64,000 nt of DNA from UBA1952 sp965246785 (GCA_965246785.1 CBDFFM010000011.1:192427-256426); one strand, 5' to 3'. Counted from the first letter of the stretch, positions 42,320 to 51,220 are shown. The notes: generated by a model from the sequence alone, not told the origin. Numbers and translations: made by a program.

Positions 42320-43095
42320 ACCAGCAATACTTCATACCCTTGCTCGTAGCCGGGACGATACTCTTTCTCGTCTTCCTGTTCTTCATGTTGAGTTATATCA
42401 TAATTTATACGCGAAGGGTGCATCGCAATAAATTGGATACGGCCAAAATGATCTTTGATCACCAGAAAAACATCCTTCATGCACGGCTGGAAGAGCAGGA
42501 GCGGGCAATGGCGCAGATTTCAAAAGAGGTGCACGATAATGTCTCTCAGAAAATAGACTTTATCCAGATGAATGTCAAAGCGCTGGATGAGAGCCGGCCT
42601 GATGATGATAACAGCAAATTTGTCAGCAATATCCGTACGATATCGGAGCAGGTTGCAAACGACTTGCGCAACATCAGCTACTCGCTGAACAGCGACTATA
42701 TTAAGAAGATAGGCCTTGGGGAAGTGATGGCAAAAGAGCTCTCCTATATTGAGTCAAGCAAGCACATCCCTTGCAGGCTGCATATTGAAGGCGTCTACAA
42801 ATCATTGTCCGCCGAGAAAGAATTACTCATTTTCCGGATTGCTCAGGAGGCACTCCATAATGCGGTCAAGTATGCTCAGGCGTCGGCGATCAGCATTGAA
42901 CTGAGGTACGAGGAGCAATGTCTATCCCTTGAAATCGCTGATAACGGGATTGGCTTTGATAGAACCCGGCAGGCGAACATAACCGGACTCGGCATCCGGA
43001 ATATGCAGCAGCGGGCAGACCTGTTAAACAGCAAGCTGCAAATAGATACGGCACCGCGCAGGGGCTGCGCAATACGGCTTGCCGTTGCCATCTGA
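42316..43095 (+). CDS. Sensor histidine kinase (HisKA_3/NarX-like)
   Basis: This is a 259-residue kinase with one N-terminal membrane segment (about residues 7-31) and no periplasmic sensor domain. The HisKA_3 phospho-acceptor is His73 in ISKEVHDNVSQK. The HATPase_c domain carries the N box in AQEALHNAVKYA, DNGIGFD (G1) and GLGIRNMQQRADLL (G2). It starts with GTG overlapping the preceding membrane protein. A decayed copy of its 3' end lies at 47977-48148. Its partner is probably the LuxR-type regulator at 40391. Confidence 0.93.
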   Translation: MNQQYFIPLLVAGTILFLVFLFFMLSYIIIYTRRVHRNKLDTAKMIFDHQKNILHARLEEQERAMAQISKEVHDNVSQKIDFIQMNVKALDESRPDDDNSKFVSNIRTISEQVANDLRNISYSLNSDYIKKIGLGEVMAKELSYIESSKHIPCRLHIEGVYKSLSAEKELLIFRIAQEALHNAVKYAQASAISIELRYEEQCLSLEIADNGIGFDRTRQANITGLGIRNMQQRADLLNSKLQIDTAPRRGCAIRLAVAI

Positions 43096-43338
43096 AACAT
43101 TAGCAGCCTGACTGAAGAAACCGGTCATGAATTGCAGAGAGGCGGGTGAGCAATGCCCTTAGCCGGAATAGCCTGGAAAGTTGTACCCGCCGGGGTTCCT
43201 GGGTAATTACTGTTTCCTGATCAAGCAATAGCTTGGGAGGAATACTTCTCCGGCTCATGGTAGCATTGTAAGGAAGCGGGTTCTTGCAAGAAACTACCAC
43301 GGCCTGTCGAATGGTATAGGATACCGGAGCGCTCACCG

Positions 43339-43680
43339 CTATGCAGGGCCCCCAGAGGTGGAGTTCTGACCGGCCGATAGGGAAACTTTTGTATAGTCGG
43401 AGAGTATTTTGCTGCATTCGCTGCGAAACTCCTCATAACATTGAATCATCATATCATCCGGAAAGTCTGCTGCATAGGCTGCCCCGTTAATTTCTTCCAC
43501 AAATCCTTTGTTGACCGCTGCTGCAATGGCTTCCACATTATTGTTGACGGTATCAGCATTGGTTTGAAGACTTACCCCGCCAAGGGATAATCCAAAAGAG
43601 GCCGTTGCCTTTTCAATCGCCGATAGTTCGTCCTTCAGTCTTTGGATATACCTTGATTTAAGGTCGGTAAGCGCGTTCAT
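43339..43680 (-). CDS. Small helical protein of unknown function
   Basis: This is a 113-residue protein starting MNALTDLKSRYIQRLKDELSAIEKATA and ending in a Ser/Gly-rich tail. It is mostly helical. The ATG at 43680 is chosen because a perfect TAnnTTTG element lies 21 bases upstream (43702-43709, minus strand). The longer in-frame reading from 43812 would contain that promoter. A decayed paralogue of its C-terminus (CYKEFRGECSKIRSHYTKVSLS) is present at 48414-48505. No domain recognised. Confidence 0.62.
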   Translation of the reverse strand: MNALTDLKSRYIQRLKDELSAIEKATASFGLSLGGVSLQTNADTVNNNVEAIAAAVNKGFVEEINGAAYAADFPDDMMIQCYEEFRSECSKILSDYTKVSLSAGQNSTSGGPA

Positions 43681-43701
43681 AAGCGTTTTCGGTTTGAAGG
43701 A

Positions 43702-43709
43702 CAAATTTA
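43702..43709 (-). promoter_or_regulatory. -7 promoter element TAAATTTG
   Basis: Exact TAnnTTTG match on the minus strand upstream of the ATG at 43680. It decides that start. Confidence 0.55.
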
Positions 43710-43871
43710 TCCCTTCAAAAGAACGGGCATACACATACGCCCTAAAAACAGACCCGGAAAATTCCTGTAGAATATCGGGAAAGTACCGGAAAAAACTTAT
43801 GTAAGCCAGCATAGGTTTGTAGGAGCAAATCGCAGCCCCTAAATCAAGCCCGGTAAGATACCTCCGCCCCG

Positions 43872-45224
43872 ATGAAGTGCAGTTTAATAGTTTCTTTTAT
43901 TTTGATACTAAGCCTGTCATCCTGTGCGCAATCAAAAAGTGCAAATGCAGAACTGTATCTGGTAACTTTTGCGTCGAAAGATATTGGCGATGTCCGTTTC
44001 TATCTGGAACTGGAAATGGCCGGGGGGCAGATTAGCGGCGGTTCATTGCAGAATGCCTACACAGATAATTTCGGCTTTGCAGACCGGACAAAAATCAACT
44101 GGTTTGCGGGGATAAAAAACAAAAGACTGGTTTCGGTAAAAGGTTATTACAGGGACAGCAATAATGTCATCAGGTTCCGTACTGCTTTCTATTCCCCGAT
44201 CAGCAACTATTATCTAAATGGGAGGATTACCAACGGGCAGCTTGAAGGCGAATTTTTTTCGCCTGACAGTTCGTCCAGAGGAAAATTGTATGGTGCCTTA
44301 TATAAGAAGGACAAGCCCGCGCCTCTTTTAGATTATAGGCGATTGTCCGACTCTTTTGCCCGGTCTTTCGAAGCCAACTTTTTTGACCCCGCCTTTTTTA
44401 AAACCTCTAAATACAAAACGTTTAAGGGCAAGCTCCTGGATTACTCAAGTAACGCTATAGACGATCTCCACTATGCCTTTTCCGCATTCTATTATGCCCG
44501 TGAATTACCCTATTCCCATATCGGATTGTGGCGGAGAGCGGGCGTTGAAAAGGAGGATGGCGGTACAGACAAGCTGGAATATATAAAAAAGGGAACTACC
44601 GGGATTCTTACCATCCCATCGTTTACAACAGAAGAAGGTGCTATCAAAGACAAATTCACTCAGATATTCAATGACAATCCTGAAAATCTGATCATCGATT
44701 TAAGAAACAACCCCGGCGGAAACATCGGCCCGGCAATAGAGTTAGGCCAGTACCTCGTCCAGGGGCCTACGAGCGGCGGCTATTTCCTGTCAAGGGCCTA
44801 TTACGCGTCCGGAAAAGGGGATATGAGCGCATGTCATGTCTTTTCCTCAGGCACGTTCGATCAGTTCATGGAGGAAATCGGTAAGAACAGCTGCATAGAA
44901 GTAAAAATATTTCCTAATCAGCGCACTTTTAAAAAGCCGGTTTACATCCTTATTGATAACGCTACCGCGAGCACGTGTGAGCCAATCGTGTATGCGCTTA
45001 AGCAGGAGCCGAATATTACAATAATCGGGCAAAAAACTGCCGGCAAGATGCTCAGTGCAAAGGAGGTGCCGCTCATAGACGGGTTTGTCCTTTTCGTTCC
45101 GAACGCTGATTATGTGACGACGGCCAAAGAGCGGCTTGACCAGAAGGGCGTTGAACCCGAAGTGTCCCTAAAAGAAGAAACAGACGCGCTCGCCTACGCG
45201 CTGAGTCTAACGAATAAAAAATAG
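43872..45224 (+). CDS. S41-family (tail-specific protease-like) lipoprotein
   Basis: This is a 450-residue protein with a lipoprotein signal (lipobox SLSSC). The C-terminal 230 residues form an S41 peptidase domain: TGILTIPSF, LIIDLRNNPGG and VYILIDNATASTCEPIVYAL, where the catalytic Ser of the usual TASAxE box would be in TAST. The Lys of the Ser-Lys dyad would be in IGQKTAGK. No PDZ domain is seen. The first 200 residues are a beta-rich region. It directly precedes the 67-residue peptide gene (33 bases), so a role in processing that peptide is possible but unproven. Confidence 0.83.
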   Translation: MKCSLIVSFILILSLSSCAQSKSANAELYLVTFASKDIGDVRFYLELEMAGGQISGGSLQNAYTDNFGFADRTKINWFAGIKNKRLVSVKGYYRDSNNVIRFRTAFYSPISNYYLNGRITNGQLEGEFFSPDSSSRGKLYGALYKKDKPAPLLDYRRLSDSFARSFEANFFDPAFFKTSKYKTFKGKLLDYSSNAIDDLHYAFSAFYYARELPYSHIGLWRRAGVEKEDGGTDKLEYIKKGTTGILTIPSFTTEEGAIKDKFTQIFNDNPENLIIDLRNNPGGNIGPAIELGQYLVQGPTSGGYFLSRAYYASGKGDMSACHVFSSGTFDQFMEEIGKNSCIEVKIFPNQRTFKKPVYILIDNATASTCEPIVYALKQEPNITIIGQKTAGKMLSAKEVPLIDGFVLFVPNADYVTTAKERLDQKGVEPEVSLKEETDALAYALSLTNKK

Positions 45225-45257
45225 TTCCTTTTTTTTCACCTCAAAAAACCAACCAAC

Positions 45258-45461
45258 ATGAGGATCACAGAAGTGCAGATCAACTACGCGCAACCAACCT
45301 TCCCGGGTGGGCTCCCTGTCGCGGAAATGCAGACCATTCTGCAAAGCATCGACTGGCTTGACGGACAAGCAGTCGCCAGACACACAACCCGCTGCAACAA
45401 CCGTTGCAACGGCAATGATGTGAAGGTGGACGTTCCCCTGATGAAGGTAAGCATGCCGTAA
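45258..45461 (+). CDS. 67-residue peptide, candidate modified-peptide precursor
   Basis: This small gene lies between the S41 protease gene and the arginase-fold gene, with its own terminator 17 bases after the stop. The first 36 residues (MRITEVQINYAQPTFPGG ... SIDWLDG) look like a leader. The rest holds ARHTTRCNNRCNGND and a Lys/Val/Met tail. Three Arg, two Cys and several Asn cluster in the putative core. Arginine in the core next to an arginase-like enzyme suggests Arg-to-Orn conversion as in OspR-type RiPPs. The gene is short and has no family match known to me. Confidence 0.5.
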   Translation: MRITEVQINYAQPTFPGGLPVAEMQTILQSIDWLDGQAVARHTTRCNNRCNGNDVKVDVPLMKVSMP

Positions 45462-45477
45462 GCAAGCTTCATCCGGC

Positions 45478-45515
45478 AAAAAAGGTTCTCTTCTTAATAG
45501 TCGGGAACCTTTTTT
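45478..45515 (+). terminator. Terminator between peptide and arginase-like gene
   Basis: AAAAAAGGTTC (45478-45488) pairs perfectly with GAACCTTTTTT (45505-45515), loop 16 bases, then more T. Partial termination here would give more peptide message than enzyme message, as is common for RiPP precursors. Confidence 0.85.
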
Positions 45516-45525
45516 TCTTACTGCT

Positions 45526-46707
45526 ATGAACCAATACTTCATCTCTCCGTTTTACGACTTCAAACGGACTTTCAGCACCTGCTATGCAGAACATAAATAC
45601 ACAAAGCAGATTCTGCTTTTGCCCATTGAAATACAGGCTCATTTTTACCACCCGCTGAACAGGCTTATGGGTTTAAGCGAAGAAGCGCTTCTTGATTTAA
45701 AGAGCAATGGTGTTTTTGATTTTCTCCTCCATGAAAAAGTTGTTCTGGATGGCAGCGTGCCTTATAAAGAGATAGCTAATTTTTTTGTCCGTCCCCAACA
45801 CCCTTATCTGGGGCTGCCGCTTGGAGACATTCATGAACTGGTAAACAGCTTTGCGATCTTCGGGGTGCCTTACTCGTTTGGTAATCCATCATTGGAGTCC
45901 GTCCCCCGGAACAATGCCATAGCCAGAAATTACGCTCATAAGTATAGCATTCAGAAGGAGTGCTTTCTATCTTCAGGTGAGATTACAGGCAAAACATTCA
46001 GCTCTATTCAGGAGGACAATATTTTTGATTTAGGCGATTTGTATATTAATCAAAGGGAGGACATTTCTGCTACCATACAAAAAATAGCAGATACTGCTTA
46101 TGAATTAGTTCGGAAAGAGAACACTTTTATCGCTATTGGCGGAGACCACGCTGTTACCTATCCATTATTCAAAGGGGTGCAGAGACATGTCAGCGATTTG
46201 GTGTGTTTGCAGATAGATGCCCACAATGATCTTTTCCTGCTCACGGAGTGCCACTTTAATGACTTGGCACCCAGTCACAGCTCAGTAATCGGAAAGCTCC
46301 TGCTGGAAGGTTTTGAAGTTCATAGTTTAGGGATAAGAGACTTTGTTAACATCGATTCCCTGGCTATGGCTGCGTCCAGCCAGTATTCCTGTCACTTCAG
46401 CCATTCCGACCGGCAGTTTCTGGAATGTATTGATCGGCTTATCCCGCAGCTTTCCGGCAGGCAGATTTATCTCACCATCGATATAGACGTAATTGACCCG
46501 AAGCTCTTTGGAAGTGTGACGGACCCGCTCCCGAACGGGATAAGCTTTGAAACCCTTACGGCCGGCCTGTCAATATTAAAGAAGGAAGCAAATATTATCG
46601 CCGTCGATATAGTTGAAGCGGCGCTGCAGGATAACAACGTGACAGACATACATAATTTTTTAAATTTTCTCATAACGGTAATTGATATATTTTATGACAA
46701 GCCTTAA
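45526..46707 (+). CDS. Arginase/agmatinase-fold enzyme, possible peptide arginase
   Basis: This is a 393-residue protein whose last 210 residues are a ureohydrolase domain with all dimanganese ligands: His208 (GGDHAVTYP), Asp231, His233 and Asp235 (IDAHNDLF), Asp319 and Asp321 (TIDIDVIDP). A roughly 110-residue N-terminal extension absent from ordinary arginases precedes it (MNQYFISPFYDFKRTFSTCY ...). Metabolic arginase, formimidoylglutamase or guanidino-acid hydrolase remain alternatives. The adjacent Arg-containing peptide and the overlapping acyltransferase favour a peptide-modifying role (Arg to Orn). AT-rich sequence and lack of other Arg-metabolism genes fit an accessory locus. Confidence 0.8.
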   Translation: MNQYFISPFYDFKRTFSTCYAEHKYTKQILLLPIEIQAHFYHPLNRLMGLSEEALLDLKSNGVFDFLLHEKVVLDGSVPYKEIANFFVRPQHPYLGLPLGDIHELVNSFAIFGVPYSFGNPSLESVPRNNAIARNYAHKYSIQKECFLSSGEITGKTFSSIQEDNIFDLGDLYINQREDISATIQKIADTAYELVRKENTFIAIGGDHAVTYPLFKGVQRHVSDLVCLQIDAHNDLFLLTECHFNDLAPSHSSVIGKLLLEGFEVHSLGIRDFVNIDSLAMAASSQYSCHFSHSDRQFLECIDRLIPQLSGRQIYLTIDIDVIDPKLFGSVTDPLPNGISFETLTAGLSILKKEANIIAVDIVEAALQDNNVTDIHNFLNFLITVIDIFYDKP

Positions 46708-47815
46708 CGAAAATGTCTTGCTCTATCAGGCACTCAAGCAGTTTGATATATACGGTTCCAATGAGCACCTGCACGACTTTAATTTCATTTCTGCAACGAT
46801 CGGTAACCTGATGCCTGACCTGGCATTTGAGGAGCATGAAGCAATAGCGAAGGAGAGCGCTTTCTGTCAGATTCTTTCTGTCCGGGATGAGAAAGACTAT
46901 GCGCTGATCAAACAGGTAACCAAACCTGATATTGATTTTTCAAAAAGAATCATCGTTACGTTTCATTATTCCTCCTACCGGCTGTTCAGCGCATTGCTGA
47001 TCGCCTGGTCGGTTCCGTTTAAGCTGGTCGCTGACAATAACTATATCCAGAACCAGGGCGAGGCTTCCGTTGCGGCCTATCACAGCATTGCCCGTGAACT
47101 CAATGCCCAAAGCCATGATTTTGAGATTATCAATGCGGAAGACCGGACCGTGATCCTGAAATGCATGGAAGCAATCAAGCAGGGATATTCGCTCGTGTTT
47201 TATGCCGACGGCAATTCAGGGGTCGGGGGAATGACAAAGGAGAAGAACAATATGCTGAAGATACCTTTCCTTCAGTCTTCGATTTATGTAAGAAAGGGCA
47301 TACCCACGCTTGCCAGCCTGTTGCGGATTCCGATTACAACCGTTACAATTCAGCGGGATATCCTCTCCGATACGGTCACATTTAATATACGCGAGCATAT
47401 TGATTTTCCCAAGGACCGCAAGAATGAGCAGGAGGTTACGGAATGTGCAACAGCCATATTTCAGAACCTTGAAGAGCAGATCCGCTCCTATCCCGGACGC
47501 TGGGAAGGATGGTTCTACTACCACAATTTTATAGACTTTGAACAGGACGCCCCGGCCATTCCTGATACCATCCTTAAAGCTTCCAAAACCATTTTTAACC
47601 ACAGGTATTACGGCATCGGACTCTTAGCCGACGCTATGTACTACATTTTGCACAAACGTACGTTGCGACTTGTACCGATATCAGAAGAGGTTTTCAATGA
47701 GCTCCTGTATATCGCGAGAACTGACAGTATGAGGGCAGAGGTTCCCGTATTTAAGTCCCTTGTCGCTGAGGGAATATTAGTTCCACAATCATTAGCCTAT
47801 GAGTATAAAAAATGA
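46694..47815 (+). CDS. LpxL/HtrB-like acyltransferase
   Basis: This 373-residue protein overlaps the arginase-like gene by 14 bases, so the two are coupled. The centre resembles lipid A lauroyl-transferase-type acyltransferases: RIIVTFHYSSYRLFSALLI in place of the HxxxxE/D block, a later GYSLVFYADGNSGVGGMTKEKN, and IPTLASLLRIPITTVTIQRD. The acidic partner of the catalytic His is not obvious (HYSSYR), so activity may differ. There is no membrane anchor. It could acylate the Orn side chain or N-terminus of the neighbouring peptide (inference). ATG at 46694 is used rather than TTG at 46682. Confidence 0.65.
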   Translation: MTSLNENVLLYQALKQFDIYGSNEHLHDFNFISATIGNLMPDLAFEEHEAIAKESAFCQILSVRDEKDYALIKQVTKPDIDFSKRIIVTFHYSSYRLFSALLIAWSVPFKLVADNNYIQNQGEASVAAYHSIARELNAQSHDFEIINAEDRTVILKCMEAIKQGYSLVFYADGNSGVGGMTKEKNNMLKIPFLQSSIYVRKGIPTLASLLRIPITTVTIQRDILSDTVTFNIREHIDFPKDRKNEQEVTECATAIFQNLEEQIRSYPGRWEGWFYYHNFIDFEQDAPAIPDTILKASKTIFNHRYYGIGLLADAMYYILHKRTLRLVPISEEVFNELLYIARTDSMRAEVPVFKSLVAEGILVPQSLAYEYKK

Positions 47816-47976
47816 AATAATCATGGGTTACTTTCCAGAAGCGCTTTCTGGCGCTGCCATGAAGTATCAGTCCCATAATATATCATAGTTAGACGTAGTA
47901 AAATCCACACCATCACTCTTTAGGCTATACATCTGGCAAATCTTTATAATAAATAATTAACTATAAGGCAGGCTTA

Positions 47977-48148
47977 TCCCTTAAAATAGTGGATAACGGG
48001 ATCTGTTTTTGATAACACCCAGCAGGATAACATAACCGGGCTTGGCATCCGGAATATGCAGCAGCGGGCAGATCTTTTAAACAGCATACTGCAAACAGAA
48101 ACGGCACCACGCAAGAACTGCTCCATGCGGCCTGCCGTTGCCATCTGA
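47977..48148 (+). pseudogene. Remnant of histidine-kinase C-terminus
   Basis: This segment encodes LKIVDNGICF, then after a one-base slip in a T-run FDNTQQDNITGLGIRNMQQRADLL and ends at TGA. It matches the last 60 residues of the kinase at 42316 (FDRTRQANITGLGIRNMQQRADLL). Only the 3' end is present, with a frameshift, so it is a non-functional duplicate. Confidence 0.85.
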
Positions 48149-48413
48149 ATATCAATGGCAGTTTAATCTAATAAGCCGGTCATAAATTTTGGAGATAGAG
48201 CTCAGATGCACAGGTATGTTAATATCTTGGAAATCGGTACCCGCCGGTGTTCCAAAGCGATTACTTTTTCTGATTAAACAAAAATTTGGAAAGGCTACTT
48301 TCTTACTCAATTGCGGATAGTAGGAGCGGACTATCGCAGCAATGCAGGCTCGGGCCCTGAATGAACACAAGGTACGATCGCACACAGGTATCAAGTCTTC
48401 ATAGGATGGATTC

Positions 48414-48505
48414 CTATGCGGCCGATAAGGAAACCTTTGTGTAATGGGAGCGTATTTTGCTGCATTCGCCGCGAAACTCCTTATAACATTTGACCTTCAT
48501 TTTAT
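48414..48505 (-). pseudogene. Remnant of the small helical protein (paralogue of 43339-43680)
   Basis: The minus strand encodes CYKEFRGECSKIRSHYTKVSLSA, close to CYEEFRSECSKILSDYTKVSLSA near the end of the gene at 43339. The rest of the gene is not recoverable. With the kinase remnant it forms a decayed second copy of the 42.95-43.87 kb region. The remaining gap (47816-48659) shows no other gene. Confidence 0.7.
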
Positions 48506-48659
48506 CTGCATGATCTATTTCGTAAGAAAGCAGCAGAAATTTTACCGGGAAATTCCGGTATAATATCGGGAAAATACCGGGAAAATTTTTATGTTCCACA
48601 ACATATGTTTGTAGTGAATCGCAGGTCAAGTCAAGCCGGTAAGATAAACGTCCGTTCCT

Positions 48660-49274
48660 ATGGGTTTTCGAATCGTTTTTTTGCTTTTCTCAAGTCTGCT
48701 GCCGACGCTTGCAGCCATTGGAGGACATTATATAAATGTCCCTGAAATTCTGGATTTAGGTGGTTGTACAGCCAACTACCTTGACGCCGTTAATAAGTTG
48801 CCGGAGACGCAACTCGCAACTTTTCAGCAGCTTAGCAACTTAAGCTATGAGGTCGAGTTTGGCGGCCCCTACGACAAATGGGGACGACTCACCAACATCC
48901 ATCAGTTTTCTGAGCCTTGTGCAAAATCGTCCTTGGCTGCTGTCCTAACGGGGGTGCTAGACAGTGTGATAACACGAAACCCCACGGTAGCATACCTGCA
49001 CATTTTGTGTAAGTATGCCGCAGTAAGAAGCCATTTTTCGCAAGATCGGCGAAGATACGCGGTCGTCCAGGCTCAGGCAGCCTGGAACGTTTCAAGACTT
49101 GGCACCAAAGAAGGCATACCTGCGTCCTCGCTGTCTAACCTAGCGATGACCATCCATTATTTGAACGAGAACCATTTGTGCCATGAACTTTTAGACAGAG
49201 ATATGATACGGTATGAACCGGGTAGAATGGCACAACTCCTAACGCTGCACTGCACAGTGACACCCGACGCCTGA
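48660..49274 (+). CDS. Exported protein of unknown function
   Basis: This is a 204-residue protein with an N-terminal hydrophobic segment (IVFLLFSSLLPTLAA) that looks like a signal peptide or anchor. The mature part is mainly helical with five Cys (GGCTANY, EPCAKSS, ILCKYAA, HLCHELL, LHCTV), which could form disulfides if exported. It starts just after the decayed repeat region and lies 72 bases before the AraC-type regulator. No family recognised. Expression is likely from a promoter in the duplicated segment upstream. Confidence 0.55.
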   Translation: MGFRIVFLLFSSLLPTLAAIGGHYINVPEILDLGGCTANYLDAVNKLPETQLATFQQLSNLSYEVEFGGPYDKWGRLTNIHQFSEPCAKSSLAAVLTGVLDSVITRNPTVAYLHILCKYAAVRSHFSQDRRRYAVVQAQAAWNVSRLGTKEGIPASSLSNLAMTIHYLNENHLCHELLDRDMIRYEPGRMAQLLTLHCTVTPDA

Positions 49275-49346
49275 ACGGTTATCATCTGAGGGCCGAATAG
49301 AAGTTTAAAAATTGCAATGGTCGGCAACCTGTAAAATGCTTCCACA

Positions 49347-50132
49347 ATGGCAATTCCAAATAGCCCTGCTACATTGTCAGCTATTGACGCCTATACGAAT
49401 GATCATGTTGACTTTGCCCCTACTTCAGGACAGCTTCGTGTTTTTACTTTCAAGAATTGTGGGGGATGTATATGCATCGATTTTACATGGCATCCGGTAG
49501 AACCGGGTTGGCTTTATATAGTTCCAGCACATCACCGCATTTATATGCCTGGCCGTCTTTGGAAAGACTGCGTTTGTCGTGAACTGGATCAAGAAGCTTT
49601 ACCAGAAGGTGCGCAAATAAGATTGCTTCGTTTGCATTATGTTTTGCAAAAGCGGTCCCCAACTCTAACAATGTGCGATTTGCAATCGGCAGAGACGGTA
49701 GCAAGGGATATTTCGTCACTTGCGACGGCCGCTAACGGGCAAGAAGCGCATATAGTTTGCCGTGCCTCTTCGCTTCTAGATTACCATGAGGTAGCATTGC
49801 GTTTTCTCCAGTTTGTACAGTTTCAGAAGCCAAGTCAAAAGCTTGCGGTAAATTCTGACGGGTCGATTGGACTATGTCATCAACAAAGAAAAGTTCGTCG
49901 GGCATGTCTGGAAACGTTTGGGGTGCCTCCAGTTACGATCTTGCGTTACCATGTGGTGCTAGAAGCGGTGCGATTGTTAGCGGAAACGAATTGTAAAATT
50001 AGCGACGTTGCTGACCGGTTGGAGTTCTCGGACGGGAGTAAGTGCACGCGGTTTTTGAAAGACAAGTTGGGCATCTGCCCTTTGCAATTTCGGCGGTTGG
50101 TGCGGCAACTTAATGGTAAAGCCAGCGACTAA
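49347..50132 (+). CDS. AraC-family transcriptional regulator
   Basis: This is a 261-residue protein. The C-terminal 85 residues carry the AraC double helix-turn-helix: RYHVVLEAVRLLAETNCKISDVADRLEFSDGSKCTRFLKDKLGICPLQFRRL. The N-terminal 160 residues are a possible cupin-type effector domain (FTFKNCGGCICIDFTWHPVEPGWLYIVPAHHRIYMPG). It is 60 bases upstream of the seven-gene operon that begins at 50192, on the same strand, and is the obvious candidate for its regulator. Confidence 0.83.
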   Translation: MAIPNSPATLSAIDAYTNDHVDFAPTSGQLRVFTFKNCGGCICIDFTWHPVEPGWLYIVPAHHRIYMPGRLWKDCVCRELDQEALPEGAQIRLLRLHYVLQKRSPTLTMCDLQSAETVARDISSLATAANGQEAHIVCRASSLLDYHEVALRFLQFVQFQKPSQKLAVNSDGSIGLCHQQRKVRRACLETFGVPPVTILRYHVVLEAVRLLAETNCKISDVADRLEFSDGSKCTRFLKDKLGICPLQFRRLVRQLNGKASD

Positions 50133-50191
50133 ATTTTGTCCGAAAGTGGGCATTTTTGGTCCAAGAGGGGGAATTATCTTGCAGATAGTAG

Positions 50192-51214
50192 TTGGCTAAA
50201 ATAAATCATCTAAGCGTGCCGTATTATTTTCAAAAAATATTTCCACATAACGGAAATGCGGTAGCAACTTCTACGTTGAAAGTACTATTGCTTGCTGAAG
50301 GATACACGAGCACGCAAGAGGGACAGTTTTACCAAGACGCGTTTGAATTCTATGAGCGGCTGTACAAGTACCCGGGATTTGCGTCGCTCATAAACGATTC
50401 GCATGCTTTGTCTATCTATGGCCTGTTTCGCGCCAGCGCCAATTCGGGGTATGGCACCTCAGCCGCCAATGCTACCGGACGAACGGTGTATGAATCTTAC
50501 TACGATTCAGGCCAGTCGCAGTTGCTCCTGAATGAGAGCTTGGTAGAAGCGGCGCTGGCCGATGCCTTTATTCTGGACGAGCTTGTCATCGAGGTTCCGA
50601 CCTTGATAACGACCGACGTCACGATCCCGTCTACGACCGGTACGGTGGTGGTGGTGCTGTTGCCATCTGCCGGTATCAGTACTGCGGAAAATGAGTTTCA
50701 GACGTTGAACCTGGCTTTCAAGGTCGCAACGACGATCGATGGACGGTTTGAGCAAGTCATCATCCGCGCAGTCTGTAAGTTGGTCGGCCTTTGGGATGAA
50801 TTCGAGCTGGCGGGGACTTCCTACGCCGCTCCCACGGCAGAGGTCGGCCAATTCATCGGGGCAAACTGTTCCAACCTCTTTTACTCGGATACAACTCCCG
50901 CCATCAATCCCACCACGCAGACCGACTTCAAATGGCGCGTTCTGTTCACCGATGCCTACAACCAGAACCTTCCCGTCAATCCACATCCGGGCTCGGCGGC
51001 GACGCCTGACCGGGCGCTGCCCGCCATTCCTGTACAGAATGATACGGTTGCGCTGTGGGAAGGAGGCGGAGGCTTCCGGTCGAAGGTGTACCGGGCTGCG
51101 AGCGACTGCCTGATGCGCCGGCGGATCGGCGATGCCAGCCTGCCGGTAAAGGAAAAAGTGGTGGGCCTGTGTCCAGTTTGCAACCACATTTTAAGGATCG
51201 CATTTGGCGATTAG
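50192..51214 (+). CDS. Peptidase M64-like protein lacking the catalytic zinc site
   Basis: This is a 340-residue protein starting at TTG, with no in-frame ATG near the start. A TATCTTGC sequence at 50175-50182 may be its -7 element. The N-terminal STLKVLLLAEGYTSTQEGQFYQDAFEF and the C-terminal CLMRR ... LCPVC pair match the M64 (IgA-protease-like) family. The HExxH zinc helix, which in active members precedes GLADEY, reads IRAVC (residues 191-195) before VGLWDEFE here. Both His and the Glu are lost, so it is probably a pseudoprotease with a binding role. No signal peptide. First gene of a tight operon. Confidence 0.7.
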   Translation: MAKINHLSVPYYFQKIFPHNGNAVATSTLKVLLLAEGYTSTQEGQFYQDAFEFYERLYKYPGFASLINDSHALSIYGLFRASANSGYGTSAANATGRTVYESYYDSGQSQLLLNESLVEAALADAFILDELVIEVPTLITTDVTIPSTTGTVVVVLLPSAGISTAENEFQTLNLAFKVATTIDGRFEQVIIRAVCKLVGLWDEFELAGTSYAAPTAEVGQFIGANCSNLFYSDTTPAINPTTQTDFKWRVLFTDAYNQNLPVNPHPGSAATPDRALPAIPVQNDTVALWEGGGGFRSKVYRAASDCLMRRRIGDASLPVKEKVVGLCPVCNHILRIAFGD

Positions 51215-51220
51215 GCCACC

